Part shown: positions 26,548 through 36,312 of the stretch, piece after piece
Position numbering within the stretch: position 1 is the stretch's first letter
Layout of the letters: each line of letters begins with the position of its first letter
Notes under the pieces: generated by a model
Told to the model about the DNA's origin: nothing
Databases searched by the model: none
The model's input: the letters and a program-made list of their open reading frames with translations, nothing else
Made by a program: the position numbers and the translations under genes
NCBI RefSeq assembly: GCF_004307425.1
Contig: NZ_SEWZ01000003.1
Location: 248,001-312,000, forward strand
Direction of reading: 5' to 3'
DNA from: Aquirufa antheringensis
Lineage (GTDB): Bacteria; Bacteroidota; Bacteroidia; Cytophagales; Spirosomataceae
DNA length: 64,000 bases

Positions 26548-28179
26548 ATGAAAAATATAAAAATAACCGCGCTTTCCTTTCTGCTTTTAGCTGGATCGGT
26601 TATGTCGTGTAAGGATCAATTGGATATCCAAAATCCTAATCAGCCTACGCCTGCGACGGCTGCTTCTGAGGCTGGAATTATCGCGCTTGCGCAAGGATCA
26701 GTGTATAAAAATGGTTTCACATCGTCTGGTTATAAGTACTATGATGGTGTTGTAGGCGCGTTTTATAATGGCGTATTAGGTATTCATGATTTAATGGGTG
26801 ATGTAGTAGGCGCTGAGGCTGCTAATGCTTACATGAATAATCTTTCTGCACCAGACATGGTGACTTTAGATAATGGCACGCAAGTGGCTAATCCGAATAG
26901 TCCATCTACGCAGAAGGCCTTAATTCGTGCGGTGAATACTAATTCACAACAAGGAGGTAATCCTACTTTCTTAGAGTGGGCTTTAATGTATCAATTAAAC
27001 AATGCGTGTAATACGATCTTAGATGCGGTAGATAAAACTACTTTTTCAGGAGACGCAGCGGCTAAGAAAAATGCGATCAAAGCGTGGGCTTATACTTGGA
27101 AAGGTTTAGCTTATTCTCGCATTGGTTCGATTTATTATGCAGGTTTAATTGTCAATACTCCTTCAGCTACTAATAATGCGTATGTAACAAAAGAGGCAAT
27201 GATTGCGGAGGCAACAGCTAATTTTGATAAAGCGGCGACTGCTGTCAATGCATCTGGTTCTTCAGCTGATTTTGCAGAGATCATCACGAACTTGATTCCT
27301 GATTTCTTCCAAACAGAGAAAGGCGCTGTACCTACAGCTGCACAATGGATTAAGAACTTGAATACGATGAAAGCGCGTAATATTCTAGTAAATAATTCGA
27401 CGGCTACGATGACCGCTGCTCAGTGGGATGCCATCTTGTCTTTAGCGAATGCTGGGGTAGGAGCATCTGATCCAGTTTTCGCTGGTAACACGAACGCGAA
27501 TGGGGATGTGTTCTCTTCCTCTAACTACAATGTAGCGGCGCGTGCGGTAGGTTCTAACGCTTCTGGTAACACATACAAAATCTCTGAACGTTTGATTCAA
27601 GAATTTAATGCAGGTGACCAGCGTTTAGCGCAGAACTTTAAGTTATTCCCTGTTTGGGTAGGTAACTCTGACCGTGGTAACGCGTTCAATACGCGTTATG
27701 CCATTAAAGATGGTGGTAATGGTTTAGCAGGTGTTTACACCTATGTAAACCGTACAGCGGGTAGTGCTGAAATTTTCTTGTTAGGTTCTTATGAAGAAAA
27801 CGAGTTAATGAAAGCAGAAGCGAAGTTGTGGAAAGGTGATGTAGCAGGTGCAGCGGCAAGTATTGATGCTGTTCGTGCTTACCAAGGTGCAGGTTTAGCA
27901 CCGATCTCTTCTACGAATGCAGCTGTGGTAAAAGAAGAATTACGTAAAGAGCGTCGTGTGGCGTTAGCTTTCCGTGGTCTATCATTCTACGATGCACGTC
28001 GTTGGGGTGTGTTAGAAGGCGGTCGCACAGGTGCGGTGGTTATTTCTAAGGATGGTTCATCTATCTCTACGAATGCAACGATTAAGTATGGTTATTTAGA
28101 TTATTGGGATGTTCCAGATAATGAGTTAGCTAATAATCCAGCTGGCGCAGGTTCTGCAACTACTAAAAATCCTAAATAA
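26548..28179 (+). CDS. SusD/RagB-family outer-membrane lipoprotein 1
   Basis: 543 aa from ATG 26548 (MKNIKITALSFLLLAGSVMSC), a lipoprotein signal with lipobox SVMSC. The longer frame from 26497 overlaps SusC and is rejected. SusD hallmarks: N-terminal TPR-like helices (ALMYQLNNACNTILDAVDKTT, AYTWKGLAYSRIG), and the C-terminal ELRKERRVALAFRGLSFYDARRWGVLEG typical of RagB/SusD. It forms the extracellular lid of the SusC transporter and helps bind the nutrient. A good hairpin terminator follows 20 bases after the stop. Confidence 0.92.
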   Translation: MKNIKITALSFLLLAGSVMSCKDQLDIQNPNQPTPATAASEAGIIALAQGSVYKNGFTSSGYKYYDGVVGAFYNGVLGIHDLMGDVVGAEAANAYMNNLSAPDMVTLDNGTQVANPNSPSTQKALIRAVNTNSQQGGNPTFLEWALMYQLNNACNTILDAVDKTTFSGDAAAKKNAIKAWAYTWKGLAYSRIGSIYYAGLIVNTPSATNNAYVTKEAMIAEATANFDKAATAVNASGSSADFAEIITNLIPDFFQTEKGAVPTAAQWIKNLNTMKARNILVNNSTATMTAAQWDAILSLANAGVGASDPVFAGNTNANGDVFSSSNYNVAARAVGSNASGNTYKISERLIQEFNAGDQRLAQNFKLFPVWVGNSDRGNAFNTRYAIKDGGNGLAGVYTYVNRTAGSAEIFLLGSYEENELMKAEAKLWKGDVAGAAASIDAVRAYQGAGLAPISSTNAAVVKEELRKERRVALAFRGLSFYDARRWGVLEGGRTGAVVISKDGSSISTNATIKYGYLDYWDVPDNELANNPAGAGSATTKNPK

Positions 28180-28199
28180 GGATAGATTAATTTATTTTG

Positions 28200-28231
28200 A
28201 AAGAGGCACTATCACAAGATGGTGCCTCTTT
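28200..28231 (+). terminator. terminator of SusC/SusD pair 1
   Basis: A 14-pair stem AAAGAGGCAC(T)ATC / GAT(G)GTGCCTCTTT, with one T-G wobble, and an ACAA loop (28214-28217), followed by a run of T to 28236. Confidence 0.9.
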
Positions 28232-28246
28232 TTTTTGCTTAAATTG

Positions 28247-28279
28247 TTTGCATTTATATTGGAAAACTCCTAATTTGCC
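28247..28279 (+). promoter_or_regulatory. promoter-like element of SusC/SusD pair 2
   Basis: TTTG (28247-28250), 20 bases, TAATTTGCC (28271-28279), 42 bases before the SusC ATG. Same layout as at 23250 and 33078. Confidence 0.52.
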
Positions 28280-28320
28280 AAACTTATTCTATTATTTTTT
28301 CATTAATTAAACTCAACAAC

Positions 28321-31300
28321 ATGAAAAAACTATTACTCATTGGGGTATTGATGATGACTGTTTTCAGTTCATTAATAGCTCAAACAAGGCAAGTAACCGG
28401 TAAGGTTACGGCTTCAGAGGATGGTGCGGCTCTTCCGGGAGTTAGTGTCAGCCTAAAAGGTTCATCTCGTGGTACAACCACGGCAGCAGATGGTACTTAC
28501 AAAATCACAGTAGGAGACGGAGCTGCCATCGTCTTCAGTTTTGTGGGCTATAAAGCTCAAACGGTTTCAGTAGGAAGCCAAAGTTCAATCAACGTAGTTT
28601 TAGCTTCAGATGCGTCTGAGTTAAATGAGGTTGTTGTAACGGCTTTGGGTCTTACACGTACAAAGAACTCTTTACCTTATGCTGCTCAGCAAGTAAAGGG
28701 CGAGGAATTAACTCGTGTTCGTTCTGGTAACGCATTCTCACAACTTTCTGGTAAAGTATCAGGTGTGCAAATCACACAAGGTAACGCAATCGGTGGTTCT
28801 ACTAACGTAGTAATCCGTGGTTCTAAGTCCTTGACTGGTAATAACCAAGCTTTATTCGTTGTAGATGGTGTGCCAGTAGATAACTCTGTGAACAACTCAT
28901 CTAACCAACGTACAGGTCGTGGTGGTTATGACTATGGTAATGCAGCTGCGGATATTAACCCAGATGATATCGAGTCAATGACTGTATTGAAAGGTGCTGC
29001 GGCAACTGCTCTTTATGGTTCACGTGCTTCGAATGGTGTGATCATGATCACTTCTAAGAAAGCGAAGAAAGGTTTAGGTTTAACAATCAACTCAGGTTTA
29101 TCTGTAGGAACGATTGATCGCTCTACTTTTCCTAAATACCAAAACCAATATGGTGCTGGTTACTCTGATCCATACCAAAAAGATGGTTTCTTCTATTTTG
29201 ATGCAAATGGTGATGGACAAGATGATTTAGTAGTACCTACATCTGAAGATGCTTCTTACGGTACGAAATTTGACCCTAGCTTACAGGTATACCACTGGGA
29301 TGCTTTTGATCCTGCTGGTCCTAACTACCAAAAATCAAAGCCATGGGTTGCTGCAGCAAATACGCCAGATAAATTCTATGAGACTGCTATTTCTAATAAC
29401 ACAAACATCTCTTTAGATGGTGCTACAGATAAGGGTACTTTCAAATTAGGATTTACACGTAACGAAGATCGTGGTACTTTACCTAACTCTAAGGTTTCTA
29501 AGAATATCATGAACCTTTCAGGAACGTATGCTATCTCTCCTAAGTTAACGGCATCAGCAACGGCTAACTTCTCAGTAGTAGAAGGTTTAGGTCGTTACGG
29601 TACAGGTTATGATGGATTGAACGTGAATCAAAACTTCCGTCAGTGGTATCAAACAAACGTAGATATCTTGGAGCAAAAGGAAGCGTATTTCCGTAACAAC
29701 AAGAACGTTACTTGGAACTGGTCTGATCCTTCTACTGCAGCTGGATTGAAGCCTATCTATACAGATAACTACTACTGGACTCGTTACCAAAACAAGGAGA
29801 ACGATACTCGTACTCGTATGTTCGGTAACGCGATGTTGAACTACAAAGCAACGGATTACTTAAACGTAATGGGTCGTATCACAATGGATACCTATGATGA
29901 GTTCCAAGAGGAGCGTATCGCTGTAGGTTCTACGGATATCGCTGAGTATTCTCGTTATGATCGTCACTTCGAGGAGATCAACTATGATTTAATCACGAAT
30001 TTTGACAAAAACTTAACGAAAGATTTAAACTTAAAGGCATTAGCTGGTTTGAACTTACGTAAGTCTTTAAACCGTTCTGTTTATGCTATCACAAATGGTG
30101 GTTTGATCGTTCCAGGTTTATATTCAATTGCTAACTCAAAAGGAACAGTTTCTGCTCCATCTGAGTCGTATAACCCACGTGAAGTATTTGGTTTATTCGG
30201 TGGTGCTACGTTAACATACAAAGACTTCTTAACCTTAGACGGAACTGTTCGTCAAGACAAGTCGTCTACGTTACCAGTGGCTAACAATGCATACTTATAC
30301 TATGCAGGTTCAGCTTCTTGGTTGTTCTCTCACCACATCGAAGATTTACCTTGGTTAACTTCAGGTAAGTTACGTGCTAACTATGCAACGGTAGGTAATG
30401 ATGCTCCTTGGGGATCTATCTCTAACGTATACGATCAACCAGCGCCGTTTGGTTCAACGATCTTATTCTCAGTTCCAGGAACTCAAAACAATCCGAACTT
30501 GAAGCCAGAGCAAACGATCTCTAAGGAGTTTGGTTTAGAAATGGCTTTCTTGCAAAACCGTTTAGGTTTTGACGCGACGTATTACCACACTAATACATTA
30601 GATCAAATTTTACCTGCTTCTGTTACGACATCAACAGGTTATAACTCGACTTATGTAAATGCAGGTAACATCGAAAACAGCGGTATCGAATTCAGTCTTT
30701 ATGGTTCTCCTATCAAGACAGCAGATTTCGCTTGGAATGTAAACGTGAACTTTACACGTAACCGTAACAAAGTATTAAGCCTATATAATGAAAGCCAAAA
30801 CTTACAGTTAGCTTCATTCCAAGGTGGTGTTACATTGAACGCAACAGTAGGTGAGCCTTACGGTATCTTGAAAGGTAGAACTTGGAAGTATGTAAATGGC
30901 GAGAAATTAGTGAAAGCTAACGGACGTTATGACATGACGACAACAACTACGAATAATATCGGTAACGTAAATCCTAACTGGATTGGTGGTATCAACAACT
31001 CATTCCGTTACAAGAACGTTACATTTAGCTTCTTGATCGATGTGAAGTCTGGTGGTTCTGTATTCTCATTAGATCAGTACTATGGTGCTGCTACAGGGGT
31101 ATTAGAAGAGTCAGCTTTATTGAATGATAAAGGAAACCCATCTCGTAGCGAAATTTCTGCTGGTGGTGGTGTGATTATGCCAGGTGTGAAAGCAGATGGT
31201 ACACCTAATGATGTTCGCGTTGAAAACTGGTATGGAACATATGGTTATGCTTATAACCCACAACATGCTTTCGTTTACGATGCTAGTTATGTAAAGTTAC

Positions 31301-31527
31301 GTGAAGCAAACCTTACTTATTCTTTACCTCGTGCGCTTGTAGCTAAATTAGGTGGAGTAAAAGGAGTTGATTTATCATTGTACGGACGTAATTTGTGGAT
31401 CATTCACAAAAACCTTCCTCACTCTGATCCTGAAGAGAATCTTTCTGCTGGTAACGTGCAGGGATATCAATCAGGTGCGTATCCTACGACACGTTCGATT
31501 GGATTTAACGTGAAATTATTGTTTTAA
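28321..31527 (+). CDS. SusC/RagA-family TonB-linked outer-membrane transporter 2
   Basis: 1068 aa. Signal peptide MKKLLLIGVLMMTVFSSLIA, carboxypeptidase-regulatory domain (QVTGKVTASEDGAALPGVSV), plug with VVVTALGLTRTKNSLPYA, the motif GAAATALYGSRASNGVIMIT (SusC signature region), and a barrel ending NVKLLF. Its plug contains the additional LPYAAQQVKGEEL sequence of the SusC class that pairs with SusD-like_2 lipoproteins. A transporter for an oligomeric nutrient; substrate unknown. The SusD gene follows after 20 bases. Confidence 0.95.
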   Translation: MKKLLLIGVLMMTVFSSLIAQTRQVTGKVTASEDGAALPGVSVSLKGSSRGTTTAADGTYKITVGDGAAIVFSFVGYKAQTVSVGSQSSINVVLASDASELNEVVVTALGLTRTKNSLPYAAQQVKGEELTRVRSGNAFSQLSGKVSGVQITQGNAIGGSTNVVIRGSKSLTGNNQALFVVDGVPVDNSVNNSSNQRTGRGGYDYGNAAADINPDDIESMTVLKGAAATALYGSRASNGVIMITSKKAKKGLGLTINSGLSVGTIDRSTFPKYQNQYGAGYSDPYQKDGFFYFDANGDGQDDLVVPTSEDASYGTKFDPSLQVYHWDAFDPAGPNYQKSKPWVAAANTPDKFYETAISNNTNISLDGATDKGTFKLGFTRNEDRGTLPNSKVSKNIMNLSGTYAISPKLTASATANFSVVEGLGRYGTGYDGLNVNQNFRQWYQTNVDILEQKEAYFRNNKNVTWNWSDPSTAAGLKPIYTDNYYWTRYQNKENDTRTRMFGNAMLNYKATDYLNVMGRITMDTYDEFQEERIAVGSTDIAEYSRYDRHFEEINYDLITNFDKNLTKDLNLKALAGLNLRKSLNRSVYAITNGGLIVPGLYSIANSKGTVSAPSESYNPREVFGLFGGATLTYKDFLTLDGTVRQDKSSTLPVANNAYLYYAGSASWLFSHHIEDLPWLTSGKLRANYATVGNDAPWGSISNVYDQPAPFGSTILFSVPGTQNNPNLKPEQTISKEFGLEMAFLQNRLGFDATYYHTNTLDQILPASVTTSTGYNSTYVNAGNIENSGIEFSLYGSPIKTADFAWNVNVNFTRNRNKVLSLYNESQNLQLASFQGGVTLNATVGEPYGILKGRTWKYVNGEKLVKANGRYDMTTTTTNNIGNVNPNWIGGINNSFRYKNVTFSFLIDVKSGGSVFSLDQYYGAATGVLEESALLNDKGNPSRSEISAGGGVIMPGVKADGTPNDVRVENWYGTYGYAYNPQHAFVYDASYVKLREANLTYSLPRALVAKLGGVKGVDLSLYGRNLWIIHKNLPHSDPEENLSAGNVQGYQSGAYPTTRSIGFNVKLLF

Positions 31528-31547
31528 TCATCCTTAATTTGATACAG

Positions 31548-32978
31548 ATGAAAAGAATATTTTTAGTATTTGTACCGCTTTTGTTTCTTGCATCAGCTTG
31601 TACAGAGGATCTTGCATCCTTAAACGTAGAGACTAAGAAGCCAGCAGCTATTCCTGCACCTACTTTGTTCTCGAATGCAGTTAAGTCTCTTGCAGGGAAC
31701 TTAGCTACTGCGAGTGTGAACACAAACGTGTTCCGTTTTACGACTAGCCAATGGGCTATGGCCGTATACCAAGATGAAGCTCAATATGATTTCCAAACAC
31801 GTGCTATTCCTAACCAATGGTGGAATGGTATGTACCGTGATGTATTAGCTGATTTACGTGAATCATCTCGTTTAATCAATGCAGATGCGTCTTTACTTCC
31901 TAAGGAGAAAGCGAATAAATTAGCGATCTTGGATATCATGGAAGTATATACTTTCGGTATTTTAGTGAACTCTTTTGGAAATATTCCTTACTCAGAGGCA
32001 CTAGATGCAACTAAGTTGTTCCCTAAGTACGATGATGCGAAAACAGTTTCTGCTGATTTAATCACTCGTTTGAATGCTGATATCACTAAGTTAGATGCAT
32101 CTGCAGCTGGATTTACTTCTGGAGAAGATGTGGTTTACAAAGGTTCAGTAACGAAGTGGGTGAAATTTGCTAACACATTGCGTATGAAATTAGCTATGAT
32201 TGTAGCGGATGAAAACGCAAGTGCTGCAAAAACTGCTGTTGAAGCTTCTGATGCAGGTGCTATCTCAGCATCTACAGATAACGGTTTATTCACGTATTTA
32301 ACTGCTTCTCCTAACCAAAATCCATTACACGTGGATATCGTATTAGGTGGTCGTCAAGATTATATCGCAGCGAAAGACTTAATGGATAAATTAACTGGTT
32401 GGAATGATCCACGTAAAACAGCTTACTTCTCTACAAACAACGCAGGTAACTATGCGGGTGGTATCGTAGGAAAAGTAAACACATACGTAGATTTCTCTCG
32501 TGCAGGTGCTAAAGTAATTGCAGCAGATGCTCCTTACGTATTAGCGGATTACGTTGAAACTGAATTCTTACGCGCTGAAGCAAAAGAAAGAGGATTCAAT
32601 GTAGCTGGTACAGCTGAGCAACACTATAATAACGCGATCACTGCTTCTATCCTATATTGGGGTGGTTCTGCAGCAGATGCAGCGGCTTATTTAGCTCAGC
32701 CTGATGTAGCTTACACGACAGCTGCAGGAAACTGGAAGCAAAAAATTGGTACACAAAAGTGGATCGCTCTTTACAATCGTTCTTTCGAGACTTGGACTGA
32801 GTTACGTCGTTTAGACTATCCAGTGATTACTGCACCAGTCAATGCAAAATCTGGATTCCCTACACGTTTAACGTATCCTAACACAGAGCAAACTTTGAAT
32901 GGAACTGCTTACACAGCGGCTGCAGCAGCAATCGGTGGAGACGTAGTAACGACGAAGTTATTCTGGGATAAGAACTAA
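31548..32978 (+). CDS. SusD-like_2 family outer-membrane lipoprotein 2
   Basis: 476 aa from ATG 31548 (MKRIFLVFVPLLFLASAC, lipobox Cys); the frame's TTG start at 31539 adds three codons. The body follows the SusD-like_2 (PF12771-type) pattern, not RagB: PAAIPAPTLFSNAVKSLA, SFGNIPYSEALDA, WVKFANTLRMKLAM, YVETEFLRAEAKERG and the closing EKWIALYNRS-like stretch QKWIALYNRSFETWTELRRLDYP. It partners SusC 2 in nutrient capture. A 9-bp GC-rich terminator stem follows after 25 bases. Confidence 0.9.
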   Translation: MKRIFLVFVPLLFLASACTEDLASLNVETKKPAAIPAPTLFSNAVKSLAGNLATASVNTNVFRFTTSQWAMAVYQDEAQYDFQTRAIPNQWWNGMYRDVLADLRESSRLINADASLLPKEKANKLAILDIMEVYTFGILVNSFGNIPYSEALDATKLFPKYDDAKTVSADLITRLNADITKLDASAAGFTSGEDVVYKGSVTKWVKFANTLRMKLAMIVADENASAAKTAVEASDAGAISASTDNGLFTYLTASPNQNPLHVDIVLGGRQDYIAAKDLMDKLTGWNDPRKTAYFSTNNAGNYAGGIVGKVNTYVDFSRAGAKVIAADAPYVLADYVETEFLRAEAKERGFNVAGTAEQHYNNAITASILYWGGSAADAAAYLAQPDVAYTTAAGNWKQKIGTQKWIALYNRSFETWTELRRLDYPVITAPVNAKSGFPTRLTYPNTEQTLNGTAYTAAAAAIGGDVVTTKLFWDKN

Positions 32979-33003
32979 TTCTAGTTTTTAGAAAGGAAAA
33001 AAA

Positions 33004-33024
33004 GGGCGACCCGCAGGGTCGCCC
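33004..33024 (+). terminator. terminator of SusC/SusD pair 2 (GCA loop)
   Basis: GGGCGACCC-GCA-GGGTCGCCC, with A-run before and seven T after. Same CCCGCAGGG apex as the two hairpins near 40.3 kb. Confidence 0.92.
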
Positions 33025-33077
33025 TTTTTTTGTTTTATTTTTTTATGAAGTAGATAAAAACAATTTATTGTTAAATT

Positions 33078-33109
33078 TTGTTTATTAATCTGTTAAGCAA
33101 TAATTTGCC
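33078..33109 (+). promoter_or_regulatory. promoter-like element of SusC/SusD pair 3
   Basis: TTG (33078-33080), 20 bases, TAATTTGCC (33101-33109), 41 bases before the SusC ATG. Confidence 0.52.
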
Positions 33110-33150
33110 TTACTATTATTATCTCATCATTTGTTTAAACTAAAGACATT

Positions 33151-36100
33151 ATGAAAAAAACAGTACTATTAAGTATGTTCATGTGGCTAACAGCAATGAT
33201 TCCATTGTTTGCCCAGGACAGATCAATTACAGGTAAGGTGACCGGAGATGATGGTTCGGCTTTACCGGGAGTTAACATTGCCATTAAAGGCACGAGTAAA
33301 GGGACTAACACGGATGTGGATGGTGCTTTTAAATTAAGTGTTTCAGCTAATGCTGTGTTAATTGTGAGTTCAGTAGGTTATTCACCTCAAGAGGTCAAAG
33401 TAGGTAACAGAACCGTGATTAATGTTTCTCTTGCTTCGGCTACTTCTACCTTGGATGAAGTCGTGATCACGACGTTCGGTACAGCCAAGAAAGCTTCCTT
33501 TACGGGTTCCTCTGCGAAGGTTAGTGCAGAGAAACTAGGAGTTAGACCGATTACAAATATCGGTCAAGCGCTAGAAGGTATCGCTCCGGGTATTACAACT
33601 ACGTCCACTTCTGGTCAGCCGGGTTCTGCTCCAGCGGTACGTATTCGTGGATTTGGTTCGATTTCCTCTTCGAATGATCCATTGTATGTAGTGGATGGTG
33701 TACCTTACTCAGCGAGTATTGCTAATTTAAATAATGACGATATTGAGTCGATTACCGTATTGAAAGATGCAGCTTCTACTGCACTTTATGGTGCGCGTGC
33801 AGCGAATGGTGTTGTGATGGTAACGACTAAAAAAGGTACGAAAGGAAAAAATTCGATTAATGTAAAATACACGAAAGGTTTTAATACACGTGCTTTGCCA
33901 GAATACGATCGCGTAGGTGCTGCGGATTACTATCCATTAATGTGGGAGTCGAATCGTAATAACTTAGCTTACCGTGCAACGAACCCTGTAGCCATTGCGA
34001 CAGCGAATGCGACGGCTTCTGCCGGTTTAGGTGCTATTGTAGGTACAGGTTATAATGTGTACAATGTTCCGTTTGCTCAATTAGTAGGTACAGACGGTAA
34101 ATTAAATGCGTCTGCTCAAATGATTTATAACCCAGATGATTTAAACTGGGAAAAAGCAGTGATGCGTCAGGGTATCCGTGATGAGGTAAGTGCAAACTTC
34201 TCTGGGTCGAATGGTAAGTCAGACTATTTCTTGTCTGTGTCTTATTTAAATGACAAGGGATATCAGATTAAATCTGATTACGATCGTTTTACGGCTCGTT
34301 TAAATGTGAACAGCCAAATGAACAATTGGTTCAAAGTGGGTGCTAACATGAATACAACGGTGACGACTTCAAACCAATCTACGGCTGATGGTGGAACTTC
34401 TTTTGTGAATCCATTCTTCTTTACTCGTGGTATGGCTCCTATTTATCCCGTGTATGCGTATGATCCGGCAAGCCCAGGTTCATTCTTGACATTGGAAAAT
34501 GGAAGACGCCGTTATGACTATGGTAACTTAAGTGCTTTAGGCTTATCAAACCGTCCTCAATATGGTGGTCGTCACGTCATTGCTGAAACGGAATTGAACG
34601 AAAACTTCTTCCGCAGAAATTTATTAGGTGGTCGTGCGTATGGGGAGATTTCTTTCTTGAAAGACTTCAAATTCACGAACAGCGTGGGTGTGGATATCAC
34701 AAACGCAAATACCGTTGTTTTTGGTAATCCAGAAATTGGTGACGGTGCTCCAGCAGGTCGTGCTTCAAACACCTTTGAGAATATTACGAATTACAACTTA
34801 TCACAGTTGTTAACGTATAACCACTCGTTTGGAAAGCATAATGTAGATGCCCTAGTAGGACATGAGAATTATAATTTAGTTTCTAATAGCTTAGATGGTT
34901 CTCGTTCGCAGCAAATTTTAGATGGTAACTATGAGTTAATTAACTTCACTACGACGACGAATTTAACATCTCAGTATGATATCCGTCGCGTAGAAGGTTT
35001 CTTCTCTCGTTTGAACTACGATTATGATTCGAAGTATTTCGTGTCGGTATCAGCTCGTAGGGATGGTTCTTCTAAGTTCTATCAAGAGAAGCGTTGGGGT
35101 ACTTTCTACTCTGCTTCTGCTGCTTGGCGTTTAGATCAAGAGGACTTTATTAAGGAATTGACGTTTATCGATAACTTAAAATTGAGAACTTCTTGGGGTC
35201 AAACAGGTAACGATGGTGGTATTAGCAACTATGCTTGGCAGCCATTGTACGCTTTGGGTTGGAATAATGCAACAGAGCCAGGTATTTTACAATCCTCTTT
35301 AGGAAGCAAATCTTTAGAGTGGGAGACAAATACGGCATATGATGTGGCTTTAGAATTCGGTTTGTTCAAGAACAGAATCTCTGGTACCATTGAATATTTC
35401 GATCGTCAGTCGACTAACTTGATTTTTGCTGTGCCTCTTCCTTTATCAGTAGGTATTGGAACGGAAACGCGTAATATCGGTTCGATGTACAACCGTGGTA
35501 TCGAGTTACAGTTAGCTGGGGATTTAGTTCGTACTAAGGATTTTGTTTGGAACGTAGATTTGAATGCCACTAAACTAGAGAACAAAATCACGAAGATGCC
35601 TGCAGAAAGCAAGGAGATCATCGATGGTACGAAGAAGTTAAAAGAGGGTAGTTCTTTATATGACTACTGGTTACGGGAGTACAAAGGCGTTAACCCGGAG
35701 ACGGGTGTGGCGGAATACCGTGCCATCTCATATGTAGCTTCTAACTCGAGAATTACGGCGAATGGTGATACCTTGACGAATAACATCGCTAACGCTCGTT
35801 ATGCTTACAACGGTACGTCTATTCCAGATTTGACAGGATCGGTGAATACTTCTCTACGCTACAAAGGATTCACTCTTTCTGCTTTGATGGTGTATCAATT
35901 AGGAGGAAAGGTGTATGACGCAGCTTATGCTGGTTTAATGGGAGCAGGATACCACAATGCGAAGCACGTAGATATCTTGAAGCGTTGGGTTAATCCTGGT
36001 GATGTGACGAACGTTCCACGTATGGATGCAGGAAGAACGGCTGATTTTGATGCAGCGTCTGACCGTTGGTTAATTGATGCAAGCTTTATGAACATTCGTA

Positions 36101-36303
36101 CGGTTACTTTATCTTACCGTTTACCTAAGTCAATCATGAATCGCTTGAAAATTGATAATGCTCAGGTGTACGTAAGTGGGGAGAACTTCTTAATGTTATC
36201 ACGCAGAAGCGGAATGAACGTTCAGCAGAACTTTGGAGGAACAACAAGTAATGTTTACAGCCCAGCGAAGTCATTAGTTTTAGGTCTATCATTCTCTTTA
36301 TAA
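33151..36303 (+). CDS. SusC/RagA-family TonB-linked outer-membrane transporter 3
   Basis: 1050 aa. Signal peptide MKKTVLLSMFMWLTAMIPLFA, regulatory domain (SITGKVTGDDGSALPGVNI), plug with EVVITTFGTAKKASFTGSS and VLKDAASTALYGARAANGV (a clear SusC motif), barrel to the end (LVLGLSFSL). The KASFTGSSAKVSAEKL plug form is the class that pairs with RagB/SusD lipoproteins. Only 9 bases separate it from its SusD gene, the tightest of the three pairs. Peptidase genes follow (37.9-44.6 kb), so peptide uptake is a possible role; this is inference from neighbourhood. Confidence 0.95.
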   Translation: MKKTVLLSMFMWLTAMIPLFAQDRSITGKVTGDDGSALPGVNIAIKGTSKGTNTDVDGAFKLSVSANAVLIVSSVGYSPQEVKVGNRTVINVSLASATSTLDEVVITTFGTAKKASFTGSSAKVSAEKLGVRPITNIGQALEGIAPGITTTSTSGQPGSAPAVRIRGFGSISSSNDPLYVVDGVPYSASIANLNNDDIESITVLKDAASTALYGARAANGVVMVTTKKGTKGKNSINVKYTKGFNTRALPEYDRVGAADYYPLMWESNRNNLAYRATNPVAIATANATASAGLGAIVGTGYNVYNVPFAQLVGTDGKLNASAQMIYNPDDLNWEKAVMRQGIRDEVSANFSGSNGKSDYFLSVSYLNDKGYQIKSDYDRFTARLNVNSQMNNWFKVGANMNTTVTTSNQSTADGGTSFVNPFFFTRGMAPIYPVYAYDPASPGSFLTLENGRRRYDYGNLSALGLSNRPQYGGRHVIAETELNENFFRRNLLGGRAYGEISFLKDFKFTNSVGVDITNANTVVFGNPEIGDGAPAGRASNTFENITNYNLSQLLTYNHSFGKHNVDALVGHENYNLVSNSLDGSRSQQILDGNYELINFTTTTNLTSQYDIRRVEGFFSRLNYDYDSKYFVSVSARRDGSSKFYQEKRWGTFYSASAAWRLDQEDFIKELTFIDNLKLRTSWGQTGNDGGISNYAWQPLYALGWNNATEPGILQSSLGSKSLEWETNTAYDVALEFGLFKNRISGTIEYFDRQSTNLIFAVPLPLSVGIGTETRNIGSMYNRGIELQLAGDLVRTKDFVWNVDLNATKLENKITKMPAESKEIIDGTKKLKEGSSLYDYWLREYKGVNPETGVAEYRAISYVASNSRITANGDTLTNNIANARYAYNGTSIPDLTGSVNTSLRYKGFTLSALMVYQLGGKVYDAAYAGLMGAGYHNAKHVDILKRWVNPGDVTNVPRMDAGRTADFDAASDRWLIDASFMNIRTVTLSYRLPKSIMNRLKIDNAQVYVSGENFLMLSRRSGMNVQQNFGGTTSNVYSPAKSLVLGLSFSL

Positions 36304-36312
36304 TATAGAATC

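Noticed and set aside
23322-36303. SusC copies considered as recent tandem duplication
   Set aside because: Plug and barrel sequences of the three differ widely and the SusD partners belong to different subfamilies, so they are old paralogues.
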